Assembly: GCA_964523885.1 (NCBI GenBank)
Contig: CAZFYX010000087.1
Coordinates: 62,001-126,000, forward strand
Source of the DNA: SHXO01 sp964523885
Lineage (GTDB): Bacteria; Pseudomonadota; Gammaproteobacteria; Burkholderiales; SHXO01
DNA length: 64,000 bases
Direction: 5' to 3'
The translations under genes were made by a program, and so were the position numbers. Shown here piece by piece: positions 55,192-63,175 of this stretch; position 1 is the stretch's first letter; the number at the start of each line of letters is the position of its first letter. The notes below the pieces were generated by a model, which saw nothing but the letters and a program-made list of their open reading frames with translations, did not search any database and was not told the DNA's origin.

Positions 55192-56973
55192 ATGTCGTCT
55201 GCCCCGGTCAAGGCCCCGCCCCCCAGCGGCGAAGGCCACGTCACCAACTTCATCCGCAACATCGTCGAGGCCGACCTGGCCGCCGGCCGCTACCAGGGCC
55301 GCACCTGGGCCGGGCATCCGGGCCCCGCGGCGGTGCAGGCCGGCGCTCCCCAGGACCCCTCGCCGGTGCGCACCCGCTTCCCGCCGGAGCCCAACGGCTA
55401 CCTGCACCTGGGCCACGCCAAGTCAATCTGCCTGAACTTCGGCATCGCCCGCGACTACGGCGGGGTGTGCCACATGCGCTTCGACGACACCAATCCGGTG
55501 AAGGAGGAAACCGAGTACGTCGAGTCGATCCTGGACGCCGTGCACTGGCTGGGCTTCGACTGGGGCCCCAACCTCTACCACGCCTCCGACTACTTCGACT
55601 ACCTGTACCAGTTCGCCGAGGCGTTCATCGAGCACGGGCTGGCCTTCGTGGACAGCCTCACTGCGGAGCAGATGCGCGAATACCGTGGCACGCTCACCGA
55701 GCCGGGCCGCAACAGCCCGCACCGGGACCGCAGCGTGGAGGAGAACCTCGACCTGTTCCGCCGGATGCGGGCGGGCGAGTTCCCGGACGGCAAGTACGTC
55801 CTGCGGCTGAAGATCGACATGGCCGCGCCGAACATCAACCTGCGCGACCCGGTCGCCTACCGGATCCGCCACGCGCATCACCACCGCACCGGCGACAAGT
55901 GGTGCATCTATCCGAGCTACGACTTCGCCCACGGCGTGTCGGACGCCCTGGAGAACATCACCCATTCGCTCTGCACCCTGGAGTTCGAGGACCATCGCCC
56001 GCTGTACAACTGGCTCAACGAGCGCCTGGCCGACTTCGGCCTGCTGCGCCGGCCGCTCCCGCAGCAGTACGAATTCGCACGCCTCAACCTCACCTACGTG
56101 GTGCTCTCGAAGCGCAAGCTGATCCAGCTGGTGGAGGGCAAGCACGTCGACGGCTGGGATGACCCGCGCATGCCCACCCTGGTCGGCGCACGCCGCCGCG
56201 GGTACACGCCGGAGGGGTTCCGCCTGTTCGCCGAGCGCATCGGCGTGTCCAAGGCGGACTCGTGGATCGACTACTCGGTGCTGGAAGACGCGATGCGCGA
56301 CGACCTGAACGAGCACGCCCCGCGCCGCATGGCGGTGCTCGACCCGGTCAAGCTGATCATCGACAACTATCCGGCGGGCAAGACCGAGCTGTGCGAGGCA
56401 CCCAACCATCCGCAGAAGCCGGACTGGGGCAGGCGCCAGATGCCGTTCTCGCGCGAGCTGTGGATCGAGCGCGAGGACTTCGCCGAGACCCCGCCCAAGG
56501 GCTATTTCCGTCTGTTCCCGGGCAACCAGGTGCGGCTGCGCTTCGGCTTCGTGGTGAAGTGCACGGGCGCGGACAAGGATGCTGCGGGCAATATCACTGC
56601 CGTGCACTGCGAATACTTCGCCGACTCCAAGTCGGGTACGCCCGGGGCCGACCAGTACAAGGTCAAGGGCAACATCCACTGGGTGTGCGCGCAGAGCGGC
56701 TACCGGGCGCAGGTCCGGCTCTACGACCGGCTGTTCAAGGTGCCCCATCCGGGTGCAGGCGACCGCGACTTCCTCGAGGACCTCAACCCGGAGGCCAAGC
56801 GCATCATCGATGCGTACCTGGAGCCGGCACTGAAGGACGCGCAGCCGGAGGACCGCTTCCAGTTCGAGCGGCACGGCTACTTCGTGGCCGACCGGATCGA
56901 CTCGAAGGCCGGTGCGCCGGTGTTCAACCGCGCGGTGACGCTGCGCGATTCGTGGGGGAAGCAGGGCAGCTAG
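55192..56973 (+). CDS. glnS: Glutaminyl-tRNA synthetase
   Basis: Charges tRNA-Gln with glutamine. The 593-residue class I synthetase has the HIGH-type motif PEPNGYLHLGHAKS (about 65-78), the FDDTNP stretch, the KMSKS-type motif VVLSKRKL (about 303-310) and the two C-terminal beta-barrels used for anticodon reading. Compared with the 554-residue E. coli enzyme it has an extra 35 or so residues at the N-terminus containing AGRYQGRTWAGHPGP, seen in some betaproteobacterial relatives. It stands alone with its own promoter. Confidence 0.95.
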   Translation: MSSAPVKAPPPSGEGHVTNFIRNIVEADLAAGRYQGRTWAGHPGPAAVQAGAPQDPSPVRTRFPPEPNGYLHLGHAKSICLNFGIARDYGGVCHMRFDDTNPVKEETEYVESILDAVHWLGFDWGPNLYHASDYFDYLYQFAEAFIEHGLAFVDSLTAEQMREYRGTLTEPGRNSPHRDRSVEENLDLFRRMRAGEFPDGKYVLRLKIDMAAPNINLRDPVAYRIRHAHHHRTGDKWCIYPSYDFAHGVSDALENITHSLCTLEFEDHRPLYNWLNERLADFGLLRRPLPQQYEFARLNLTYVVLSKRKLIQLVEGKHVDGWDDPRMPTLVGARRRGYTPEGFRLFAERIGVSKADSWIDYSVLEDAMRDDLNEHAPRRMAVLDPVKLIIDNYPAGKTELCEAPNHPQKPDWGRRQMPFSRELWIEREDFAETPPKGYFRLFPGNQVRLRFGFVVKCTGADKDAAGNITAVHCEYFADSKSGTPGADQYKVKGNIHWVCAQSGYRAQVRLYDRLFKVPHPGAGDRDFLEDLNPEAKRIIDAYLEPALKDAQPEDRFQFERHGYFVADRIDSKAGAPVFNRAVTLRDSWGKQGS

Positions 56974-57009
56974 GCCGCGGCCGGCGCTTGCCCGTCAACG
57001 GCGTGCAGG

Positions 57010-57411
57010 TCACGCACCAGCGGGGGGCGAGCTCTCGAGCCATGTACGCGCCTCGCCGACGGTGGCGAAGACCCGCACCGGCACCGAGCGGTTCGCAGCC
57101 ACGGTTCCGGCGAACTGCATCAGATCACCCTGCGCCAGCGTGTCGACATAGGCGATGGCAGTGAAGGCGCCCTGCGCCCGCCTGCTGCCGTCCGATGCGA
57201 TCCGGAACACGTCCCGCATGTCCAGCCGCGGGCCCTCGAGACGCTCCTCGATGAGCACCCGGGCGCAACCACGCTGCGTGCACTCGCGTGCGACCTCCTG
57301 CAGATAGGCCTGCACGTTCTCCCGCGTGTTGCGTCCCGTGACGAGCACGTGCAGGTAGCTCGGTCCGCTGGTGAACGTGAGCTCGTAGGACATGGCATCA
57401 GCGGCGGTCAT
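57010..57411 (-). CDS. Conserved hypothetical protein, 133 aa
   Basis: A small soluble alpha/beta protein. SGPSYLHVLVTG at the start, a helix ENVQAYLQEVARECTQRG, a strand ARVLIEERLEG, and VRVFATVGEARTWL at the end give the beta-alpha alternation of STAS/SpoIIAA-like domains; that assignment is by look only. The start may be 57411 or the ATG at 57393; neither has a clear ribosome-binding site. It follows the phosphofructokinase gene on the same strand after 265 bp in which I see nothing definite. Confidence 0.6.
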   Translation of the reverse strand: MTAADAMSYELTFTSGPSYLHVLVTGRNTRENVQAYLQEVARECTQRGCARVLIEERLEGPRLDMRDVFRIASDGSRRAQGAFTAIAYVDTLAQGDLMQFAGTVAANRSVPVRVFATVGEARTWLESSPPAGA

Positions 57412-57676
57412 CGCTGCGTCGCGCGCAGCGGAGGGTCAATGGCTTCCCGCATGGGTGCATCGGGGTCTCGAGCTGTCGCCCCACGGCATCGAAGGTTGCA
57501 TCGCCCGGCACCCTCGGGCTCGCGCCAGCGTTCTGGCAGTCGGGCGTGGGCGCCTGCGACGCAAGCATAGAGGAATGCAGGCAAGCCTTCCCGGCGACCG
57601 CCCTGGGCGCCGCGGGACGTTGGCCATGCGACAGACCGCGTACGCCGCGCATGAGCGGCGCAGCCGGGAGTCGAGG

Positions 57677-59062
57677 CTACACGAACACCTTCGGCTGCCC
57701 GGTCGACTCGATCACCGAGTTCCACAGATCCAAACCCGGGTCGACCTGCTTGCGGCCCTGCGTGGCGAGCGCCATCGGCACGTGCACGAAGCGGCCATGC
57801 CAGCGGCCGATCAGCATCTCGGTGTTCCCGGCCATGGCGGCATGCACCGCATTGCGCGCCATGTTCCAGCAGTAGACGCTGTCCGACGGCGTTGCGGGCA
57901 CGCTGCGGATGGCGTAGCTGGGGTCGATGTACTTCAAGGTCACCTCCCGCCCCTTGTCCGCGAAATGCCGGCTGATGCGCTCGCGCAGGAACACCCCCAC
58001 GTCCTTGAGCTTGACGTTGCCGCTCTTGTCCGCGGCGTTCGTCCCGGGTTCTGCGGCGATCAGTTCCTGCGCCGCGCCTTCCGCGGCCACGACGACGGCG
58101 TGCCCCTTCCGGTCGAGCACCTTCTCCAGATAGCGCAGCACGCCGCGCTCGCCCTCCAGGACCGCGTGCACCTCCGGAATGAGCACGAGGTCGACGTCGG
58201 TGGAGGCGACCGCTGCCTGGCAGGCGACGAAGCCCGAATGCCGCCCCATGAGCTTGACCAGGCCGATGCCGTCGCGCGCACCGGTCGCCTCGACGTGCGC
58301 GCTGCGGATCACCTCCACGGCCGCCGAGTAGGCGCTCTCGAACCCGAAGCTGCGATCGATGAAGTGGATGTCGTTGTCGATGGTCTTGGGCACTCCGACC
58401 ACGGCGATCTTCAGGCCCCGGCGCTCGATCTCCGCGGTGATCTGCATGGCGCCGCGAATCGTACCGTCACCGCCGACCACGAACAGGATGTCGATGCCGT
58501 TGGCTTCCAGGTTGTCCACCACCTCGGCGGCGTTCTGCGATCCGCGCGACGAGCCCAGCATGGTGCCGCCCTGGTGGTGGATGTGGGCGACGAGATCGGG
58601 CGTCAGCGCAACCGGCTCGTGGCCGAAACGCGAGATCAGGCCCTCGTAGCCGAAGCGGAACCCCAGGATGCGCCGGACGCCGTCGCCGCGAGCGAGCTCC
58701 AGCACGATGCCGCGGATCACGTTGTTAAGTCCGGGACAAAGGCCGCCGCAGGTCACGATCCCGCAGCGGACGGTGCGCGGATCGAAGAAGATCTTGTTGC
58801 GCGGCCCGGCCAGCTCGAACGCCGGCAGGGTCGTGGCGCCGACGCTCTGTCCGGCAAGGCGCGGCTGGCTGTCGTCCACGAGCACCTTGTCCGCGGCACC
58901 GACGAAGGTCATGGCGGTCTCGCCGAGGTGCGCGGCCACGGGGGAGGGCAGCAGGCACTTGCCGAGGTCCTTGATCGCGACCTCGGCGGGGGTCAGTTCG
59001 CTGACGGGGCCCGGTGCGGGCAGGTGCGAGCCGATGCTCGCGGGCAGTGCAGACATGGTCAT
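57677..59062 (-). CDS. pfkA: ATP-dependent 6-phosphofructokinase, long group II type
   Basis: Phosphorylates fructose 6-phosphate. The 461-residue protein has the group II layout like plant and trypanosome enzymes: an N-terminal extension of about 95 residues, VTCGGLCPGLNNVIRG, the phosphate-donor loop GGDGTIRGA, PKTIDNDI, and KLMGRHSGF, then KYIDPSYAIRS. The Gly in GGDGT, where pyrophosphate-dependent enzymes carry Asp, points to ATP as donor. The lysine in PKTIDND is usual for this clade even when ATP is used. A second start at 59056 is possible. Many betaproteobacteria lack phosphofructokinase, so its presence indicates a complete upper glycolysis. Confidence 0.9.
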   Translation of the reverse strand: MTMSALPASIGSHLPAPGPVSELTPAEVAIKDLGKCLLPSPVAAHLGETAMTFVGAADKVLVDDSQPRLAGQSVGATTLPAFELAGPRNKIFFDPRTVRCGIVTCGGLCPGLNNVIRGIVLELARGDGVRRILGFRFGYEGLISRFGHEPVALTPDLVAHIHHQGGTMLGSSRGSQNAAEVVDNLEANGIDILFVVGGDGTIRGAMQITAEIERRGLKIAVVGVPKTIDNDIHFIDRSFGFESAYSAAVEVIRSAHVEATGARDGIGLVKLMGRHSGFVACQAAVASTDVDLVLIPEVHAVLEGERGVLRYLEKVLDRKGHAVVVAAEGAAQELIAAEPGTNAADKSGNVKLKDVGVFLRERISRHFADKGREVTLKYIDPSYAIRSVPATPSDSVYCWNMARNAVHAAMAGNTEMLIGRWHGRFVHVPMALATQGRKQVDPGLDLWNSVIESTGQPKVFV

Positions 59063-59144
59063 CCCGCCGAATCATGCTGTCTGCCGGGGGATGGGATTCT
59101 TCGTCGATGTCGGAACGCTACCCGCGACCGGGCGTGGCGTCAAT

Positions 59145-59160
59145 GGCCGGGCGCCCGGCC
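59145..59160. terminator. 16-bp perfect GC palindrome after the serine hydrolase gene
   Basis: GGCCGGGCGCCCGGCC lies six bases beyond the minus-strand stop at 59167 and before the phosphofructokinase start. It could form a short, very stable stem in either transcript. There is no T tract. Confidence 0.35.
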
Positions 59161-59166
59161 CGCCGG

Positions 59167-60447
59167 TCACTTGCCGATGGCCTGATAGACCATCTGCTTG
59201 AAGAGGTAGCGATCGTAGCGCCGGGCCATGCCGAACTGGCCCTGCGTCATCCACACGCAGATCACGCCTTCCTTCGGATCCACGTAGAAGCCCGTTCCGG
59301 CCGCGCCGGCCCAGTAGTACTCGCCCGCACTGCCGGTGACTTCGAAGCGGCCGGTCTCGTTGCGTACCGCGAAACCCAGTCCGAACCCGGTGCCGCCGGG
59401 AAGCGTCGTCACGCCGGAGAACTTCGTGTCCGGTGCCAGATGGTCCGCCGTCATGTAGCGCACCGTCGTCGGGCTCAGGAAGCGCACACCGTCGAGCTCG
59501 CCGCCGTTCAGCAGCATCTGCAGGAAGCGCAGGTAGTCGGATGCGGTGCCGACGCTGCCCGCGCCGCCCGCATCGTTCTTCTGCGTCACGGTGACGTCGA
59601 GGAGCTTGATCGGCGTCTTCGTCGCCGGGTCGGTCGCGAACGGCTGGGCCAGGCGGTCGACCTTCTCCTGCGGCACCACGAACCCGGAGTCGTTCATGCC
59701 GAGCGGCGTGAACAGGCGCTGCTGCAGGAACTGGCTCAGCGGCATGCCGGAAACGATCTCGACCACGCGGCCGAGCACGTCGGTGGACAGCCCGTACTCG
59801 AAGGTGGTGCCGGGCTGGTGTGCGAGCGGCACCTTCGCCAGCCGCTCGATCTGCTCGGCTGGCGTCACGTCCTTCCAGTCCACTCCTTCCTTCGCGTACA
59901 GCTCCTTCACCTTCGGATGCGAGGTGAACCCGCCGTAGACGAATCCGGAGGTGTGGCGCAGCAGGTCCTGGATGTTGATCTCGCGATCCATCGGGACGTT
60001 GATGTACTTGATGGCGCCCGTGTACGGATCGGTCCGCTCGACGCTGACCTGCAGGTTGGCGAACGCCGGGATGTACTTCGACACCGGATCGGTCACCCGC
60101 AGCCTGCCCTCCTCCATCAGCATCATGATGGCCACGGAGGTGTACGGCTTGGTCATCGAGTAGAGCCGGAAGATCGCATCCTTCGGCATCGGCTTGCCGC
60201 TGCCGGGATCGAGCACGCCGACGCTGTCGGAGTAGACGACCTTGCCGTTGCGCGCGACCAGCATCACCGCACCGGGATACTGGCCCTGGATGATCTCGCG
60301 CTGGATCACCGGGCCGATCCGCGCCAGCCGGGCGGCCGAGAAACCGAGAGTCTCCGGATCGGCGGTCGGGAGGTCGGCCGCCCTGGCGGCAGCGCCCGAC
60401 AGCAGCCCCAGGACCAATGCCCACGCCACACTGCGCGCTGCCCTCAT
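59167..60447 (-). CDS. Serine hydrolase of the beta-lactamase class C/esterase family
   Basis: A 426-residue exported hydrolase. Signal peptide to about residue 23 (LGLLSGAAARA). Catalytic Ser97-x-x-Lys100 appears in YSMTKPYTS; Tyr218 in FEYGLSTD is the second-motif tyrosine in the esterase-like form, and GGTGFGLGF stands in place of the third KTG motif. The family includes esterases, D-aminopeptidases and true class C lactamases; the YGL form favours an esterase such as EstB. It is downstream of the halohydrin-dehalogenase-like gene by 52 bp on the same strand, so the two may be co-expressed. Confidence 0.87.
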   Translation of the reverse strand: MRAARSVAWALVLGLLSGAAARAADLPTADPETLGFSAARLARIGPVIQREIIQGQYPGAVMLVARNGKVVYSDSVGVLDPGSGKPMPKDAIFRLYSMTKPYTSVAIMMLMEEGRLRVTDPVSKYIPAFANLQVSVERTDPYTGAIKYINVPMDREINIQDLLRHTSGFVYGGFTSHPKVKELYAKEGVDWKDVTPAEQIERLAKVPLAHQPGTTFEYGLSTDVLGRVVEIVSGMPLSQFLQQRLFTPLGMNDSGFVVPQEKVDRLAQPFATDPATKTPIKLLDVTVTQKNDAGGAGSVGTASDYLRFLQMLLNGGELDGVRFLSPTTVRYMTADHLAPDTKFSGVTTLPGGTGFGLGFAVRNETGRFEVTGSAGEYYWAGAAGTGFYVDPKEGVICVWMTQGQFGMARRYDRYLFKQMVYQAIGK

Positions 60448-60499
60448 TTCTCCTCTCCCCTTGTCGTGATGTTCCCCCGCACCCGGTCAGTGCGAGGCG

Positions 60500-61180
60500 C
60501 TAACGGATCGCCCACCCGCCGCAGATCGGGAACACCTGCCCGACGAAACAGTCGGCCGCGTCGCTGCACAGGTAAGCGACGAACTCGGCGTCCTCCCGCG
60601 CGGAGACGAGTCGGCCCAACGGCACCTCGCGCTTGAGCCGTTCCTGGAAGCGCGGATTGCTCTGCACCTCCTCCGGGAAGTAGGTCGGGTTGTCGACGAA
60701 GTTCTGCGCGATCGCATTGACCTTGATGTTCTGCGGTGCAAGCTCGAGCCCGACTGCCTGGACGTAGGCCAGCTGCGCACCGCGTGCCGCGCTGTAGGTT
60801 GCGGTCCTGCGGATGCCGCGCAGCGCCGAGGCGCTGCCGATCACCATGACCTTGCCGTGCCCCCGCGCGATCATCCCGGGAACAGCAGCGCGCACCAGGC
60901 GGGGCAGCGGGTCGACGAGGGCGGCGAAGGTCTGCTGCCATTCGGCGTCCGTCACCTCGACCGCAGGCGTGCTCGGTGCCGGCAGTGCGAGGTTGGCGAC
61001 GAGGACGTCGATGGCACCGGCGCAGGCGACCACCTGCCCGGCAGCAGCTGGCTCGGTCAGAGCTGCGTCGCTGGCCACGACCTCCGCGCCGTGTTCGGCC
61101 AGCACCGCGCACAGCGCCGGCCCCATGAATTCGCCGGCCTGTGTAACCAGGATGCGCTTGCCTTCGAGCCTTCCCGACAT
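60500..61180 (-). CDS. Candidate halohydrin dehalogenase (SDR-related, Ser-Tyr-Arg triad)
   Basis: A 226-residue protein of short-chain dehydrogenase fold with two changes from the normal family. The NAD(P) glycine motif is replaced by T-x4-F-x-G (Thr13, Phe18, Gly20 in TQAGEFMG), and the catalytic set reads S-x12-Y-x3-R (Ser116, Tyr129, Arg133), with Arg in place of the usual Lys. These two patterns are the accepted fingerprint of halohydrin dehalogenases, which close vicinal halohydrins to epoxides and bind halide where NAD would sit. NPTYFPEEV near 164-172 fits the halide-pocket loop region. Length is normal for the group. It follows a MerR gene by 97 bp and precedes a serine hydrolase gene. 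Confidence 0.78.
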   Translation of the reverse strand: MSGRLEGKRILVTQAGEFMGPALCAVLAEHGAEVVASDAALTEPAAAGQVVACAGAIDVLVANLALPAPSTPAVEVTDAEWQQTFAALVDPLPRLVRAAVPGMIARGHGKVMVIGSASALRGIRRTATYSAARGAQLAYVQAVGLELAPQNIKVNAIAQNFVDNPTYFPEEVQSNPRFQERLKREVPLGRLVSAREDAEFVAYLCSDAADCFVGQVFPICGGWAIR

Positions 61181-61277
61181 TCGATCTTCCTCCGATGGGG
61201 TGCGCTACGGCAGGCGCACAGCGCATTGGAACTGCCTCTTTCGACTCCAGTCTGCACGGCGGGCGAAGCGGCTTTGC

Positions 61278-61721
61278 TCACCTGACTGGCTTGCCGACAC
61301 CCGATACGACCCGGCGCCCTCCCGGCTTCCTCTTTCCTGCCCCGGCCGCCGCGAGCGCCAGGAGACGGCGGAAGGTCGGGCACTCCAGGTGACTCGGTGC
61401 AGGACAGGCGGCGGCGTGCCGCAGGCCATCGCGCATCGCGCTCAGCTTGCGGATCGTCGCGTCCAGTTCCCCCGCCTTGGCGGCAAGCATCCCACGGTCG
61501 ATGTTGGGCCGACCGTCTGCCAGGAACATGCGTGCAATCTCGTCGAGGGAAAAGCCGGCGGCTGATCCGAGCGCGATCAACGCCAGCCGTTCCAGCACAC
61601 GGGGATCGAAGGTGCGGCGCAGCCCGCGCCGGCCCACCGACGCGATCAGGCCCTTCTCCTCGTAGAAGCGCAGCGTGGACGCCGGAACGCCAGACCGCTG
61701 CGCGACCTCGGTGATGTCCAT
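61278..61721 (-). CDS. MerR family transcriptional regulator
   Basis: A 147-residue regulator. HTH and wing at 1-70 (MDITEVAQRSGVPASTLRFYEEKGLI), then a long dimerisation helix (about 75-110) and a Cys-containing tail, AAACPAPSHLECPTF, that may sense a metal, oxidant or electrophile. The ATG at 61721 has AAGAGG at eight bases; the in-frame GTG three codons upstream would clash with it. It is divergent from the DUF2938 gene, and a perfect palindrome inside a long promoter spacer lies between them, the standard MerR arrangement. The halohydrin-dehalogenase-like gene may be in the same minus-strand unit. Confidence 0.88.
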   Translation of the reverse strand: MDITEVAQRSGVPASTLRFYEEKGLIASVGRRGLRRTFDPRVLERLALIALGSAAGFSLDEIARMFLADGRPNIDRGMLAAKAGELDATIRKLSAMRDGLRHAAACPAPSHLECPTFRRLLALAAAGAGKRKPGGRRVVSGVGKPVR

Positions 61722-61733
61722 TGCACGCACCTC

Positions 61734-61764
61734 TTGACTTCAAGTCGGCTTGAAGTGGCACTGT
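61734..61764 (+). promoter_or_regulatory. MerR-type promoter with palindromic operator
   Basis: TTGACT (-35, 61734-61739) overlaps ACTTCAAG-tcgg-CTTGAAGT (61737-61756), a perfect 8+8 palindrome, and a poor -10 (CACTGT, 61759-61764) follows after 19 bases. Long spacer plus central dyad is how MerR regulators twist and activate promoters. It would drive the DUF2938-DUF2798 genes and may also control merR itself. Confidence 0.7.
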
Positions 61765-61804
61765 GCCCGCTCTGCCGCTCGAAGGCAAGTCACTGGAGAC
61801 GGAC

Positions 61805-62296
61805 ATGGATATCCTTTTCTGCACGCTTCTCATAGGCGCTGGCGCGACGATGATGATGGATCTCTGGATGGTCGTCCGCAAGCGCCTGCTGGGCGTTCCC
61901 CCGCCGGATTACGGCCTGGTTGGGCGCTGGCTTGGCCACATGGCACTGAGCGGACGACTTCGCCATGACCGCATCTCGGCTTCTCCGGCTGTAAGCGGAG
62001 AGCGGCTGATCGGATGGACTGCGCACTACGTGGTCGGGATCTCGTTCGCGGCCCTGCTGCCCGGCATCTGGGGCACGCAATGGATGCACCAACCGACTCT
62101 TGGCCCGGCGCTCCTGGTCGGTATCGCAACCGTCGCCGCCCCCTTCCTGCTGATGCAGCCCGGCATGGGCGCGGGGATCGCCGCGCGTCGTACAGCCAAT
62201 CCTGGCGCGGCACGGCTGCACAGCGTGGTTACCCACACGGTCTTCGGCCTCGGCTTGTTTGCCGCGGGCCAGGCCATGCGCTTGTTTCAACCCTAG
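61805..62296 (+). CDS. DUF2938 family membrane protein
   Basis: A 163-residue inner-membrane protein with four hydrophobic helices (about 2-22, 68-90, 97-115, 138-158). The first has the family's glycine/methionine-rich GAGATMMMDLWM, followed by the basic loop RKRLLGVPPPDYGLVGRWLGH. Function unknown. ATG 61805 is used since GGAG lies seven bases before it; an in-frame ATG at 61763 lacks one. It is controlled by the MerR promoter and followed closely by a DUF2798 gene. Confidence 0.82.
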   Translation: MDILFCTLLIGAGATMMMDLWMVVRKRLLGVPPPDYGLVGRWLGHMALSGRLRHDRISASPAVSGERLIGWTAHYVVGISFAALLPGIWGTQWMHQPTLGPALLVGIATVAAPFLLMQPGMGAGIAARRTANPGAARLHSVVTHTVFGLGLFAAGQAMRLFQP

Positions 62297-62305
62297 GAGA
62301 ACGCA

Positions 62306-62530
62306 ATGCGCATTCCCGCTCGCTTCGCACCGATCCTATTCGGCGCCCTGCTCTCCGTGATCATGGTCGGCCTCGTGTCCGCGTTCGTTATCGCGATCAC
62401 GCAAAGAATCGAGGCAGACTTCACCGCTCGATGGATCCGAAGCTGCGTCACCACGTGGCCCGTGGCGTTTCCCACCGTCACGGTGGTCGCACCATGGGTA
62501 CGCCGGATCGTCGGTCACGTTACCGGGTAG
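62306..62530 (+). CDS. DUF2798 family small membrane protein
   Basis: A 74-residue protein with two transmembrane helices: FAPILFGALLSVIMVGLVSAF and, after a short loop with FTARWIRSC, WPVAFPTVTVVAPWVRRIV. That two-helix layout is the DUF2798 pattern. AGGAG lies nine bases before the ATG. It is nine bases downstream of DUF2938, in the same MerR-governed unit; a role in efflux or stress at the membrane is inference from that setting. Confidence 0.8.
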   Translation: MRIPARFAPILFGALLSVIMVGLVSAFVIAITQRIEADFTARWIRSCVTTWPVAFPTVTVVAPWVRRIVGHVTG

Positions 62531-62572
62531 GAGGCAGTCCAGGGCGTTCCGACCAGCGAACAGCCGACAGCG

Positions 62573-63094
62573 CTACTTGCGGTTGACCTTCTTCCGTGGG
62601 GTGGTCCTGCGCTTGGGCTTCACCTCTCCGCGCAGGATCTCGAGCCGATTCGCCGGAGCCGTCGGCGCGAGGAAGTCCGGGATCGTGTCAGGCGTCCGCC
62701 TCGGGCGGCTGAGCCAGGCCACGCGCCATTCCGTGATGCGCCGCTTCTTCACGTGCGCATAGACGCCAGCCTGCGGCTCGTCGATGTACTGCCTCTGCAG
62801 CACCAGGACCAGCGGCTCTTCTGCACCGGGCGTGCGGCGCGAGAACGCGAGTGCCTTCGGATACGTCGCGAACGCGAAGTAGTAGTCGTTTCCGTCGTGG
62901 AGGTCCGGTGCCCCGCGCTCCGGATGGCACCAGACCCGGTACTCGAGCACGTCGTCCCAGACGTAGCCGCCTCCGGCGTGCACGGCAGCCGGATAGCGGC
63001 CCACCTTTCCGGGATCCGCGGCAACGGGAAACCGCTTGCGTGGCGTCGTCACGGCTGGATGGCCATCGTGCGGTTGCTCAGAGATCTTCTCCAC
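62573..63094 (-). CDS. Conserved hypothetical protein, 173 aa
   Basis: I do not recognise a named family, though the central block reads like a well-kept domain: YRVWCHPERGAPDLHDGND, then YYFAFATYPKALAFSRRTPG, and EEPLVLVLQRQYIDEP. The C-terminal 30 residues are basic (KPKRRTTPRKKVNRK), suggesting nucleic-acid binding or a flexible tail. No signal or membrane segment. It lies alone between the DUF2798 gene (convergent) and the thioesterase gene on the same strand. Confidence 0.68.
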   Translation of the reverse strand: MEKISEQPHDGHPAVTTPRKRFPVAADPGKVGRYPAAVHAGGGYVWDDVLEYRVWCHPERGAPDLHDGNDYYFAFATYPKALAFSRRTPGAEEPLVLVLQRQYIDEPQAGVYAHVKKRRITEWRVAWLSRPRRTPDTIPDFLAPTAPANRLEILRGEVKPKRRTTPRKKVNRK

Positions 63095-63175
63095 CTGCGA
63101 ACGGAATCCGGGGTCAGCACTCGTCCGTGATCGCGAGGAACTGGTCGCTCTCGTCGCGCCCGGTTGGCCGCAATC

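Noticed and set aside
57412..57676. Possible tRNA or small RNA gene in the 265 bp gap
   Set aside because: No cloverleaf-compatible pairing, no T-arm GTTCRA box and no terminator could be seen by reading.
57677..59062. Pyrophosphate-dependent phosphofructokinase, because of the PKTIDND motif
   Set aside because: The donor loop reads GGDGT, not GGDD; ATP-using group II enzymes also have PKTIDND.
60500..61180. Ordinary NAD(P)-dependent SDR oxidoreductase
   Set aside because: Both the cofactor glycine motif and the catalytic lysine are replaced in the way typical of halohydrin dehalogenases.
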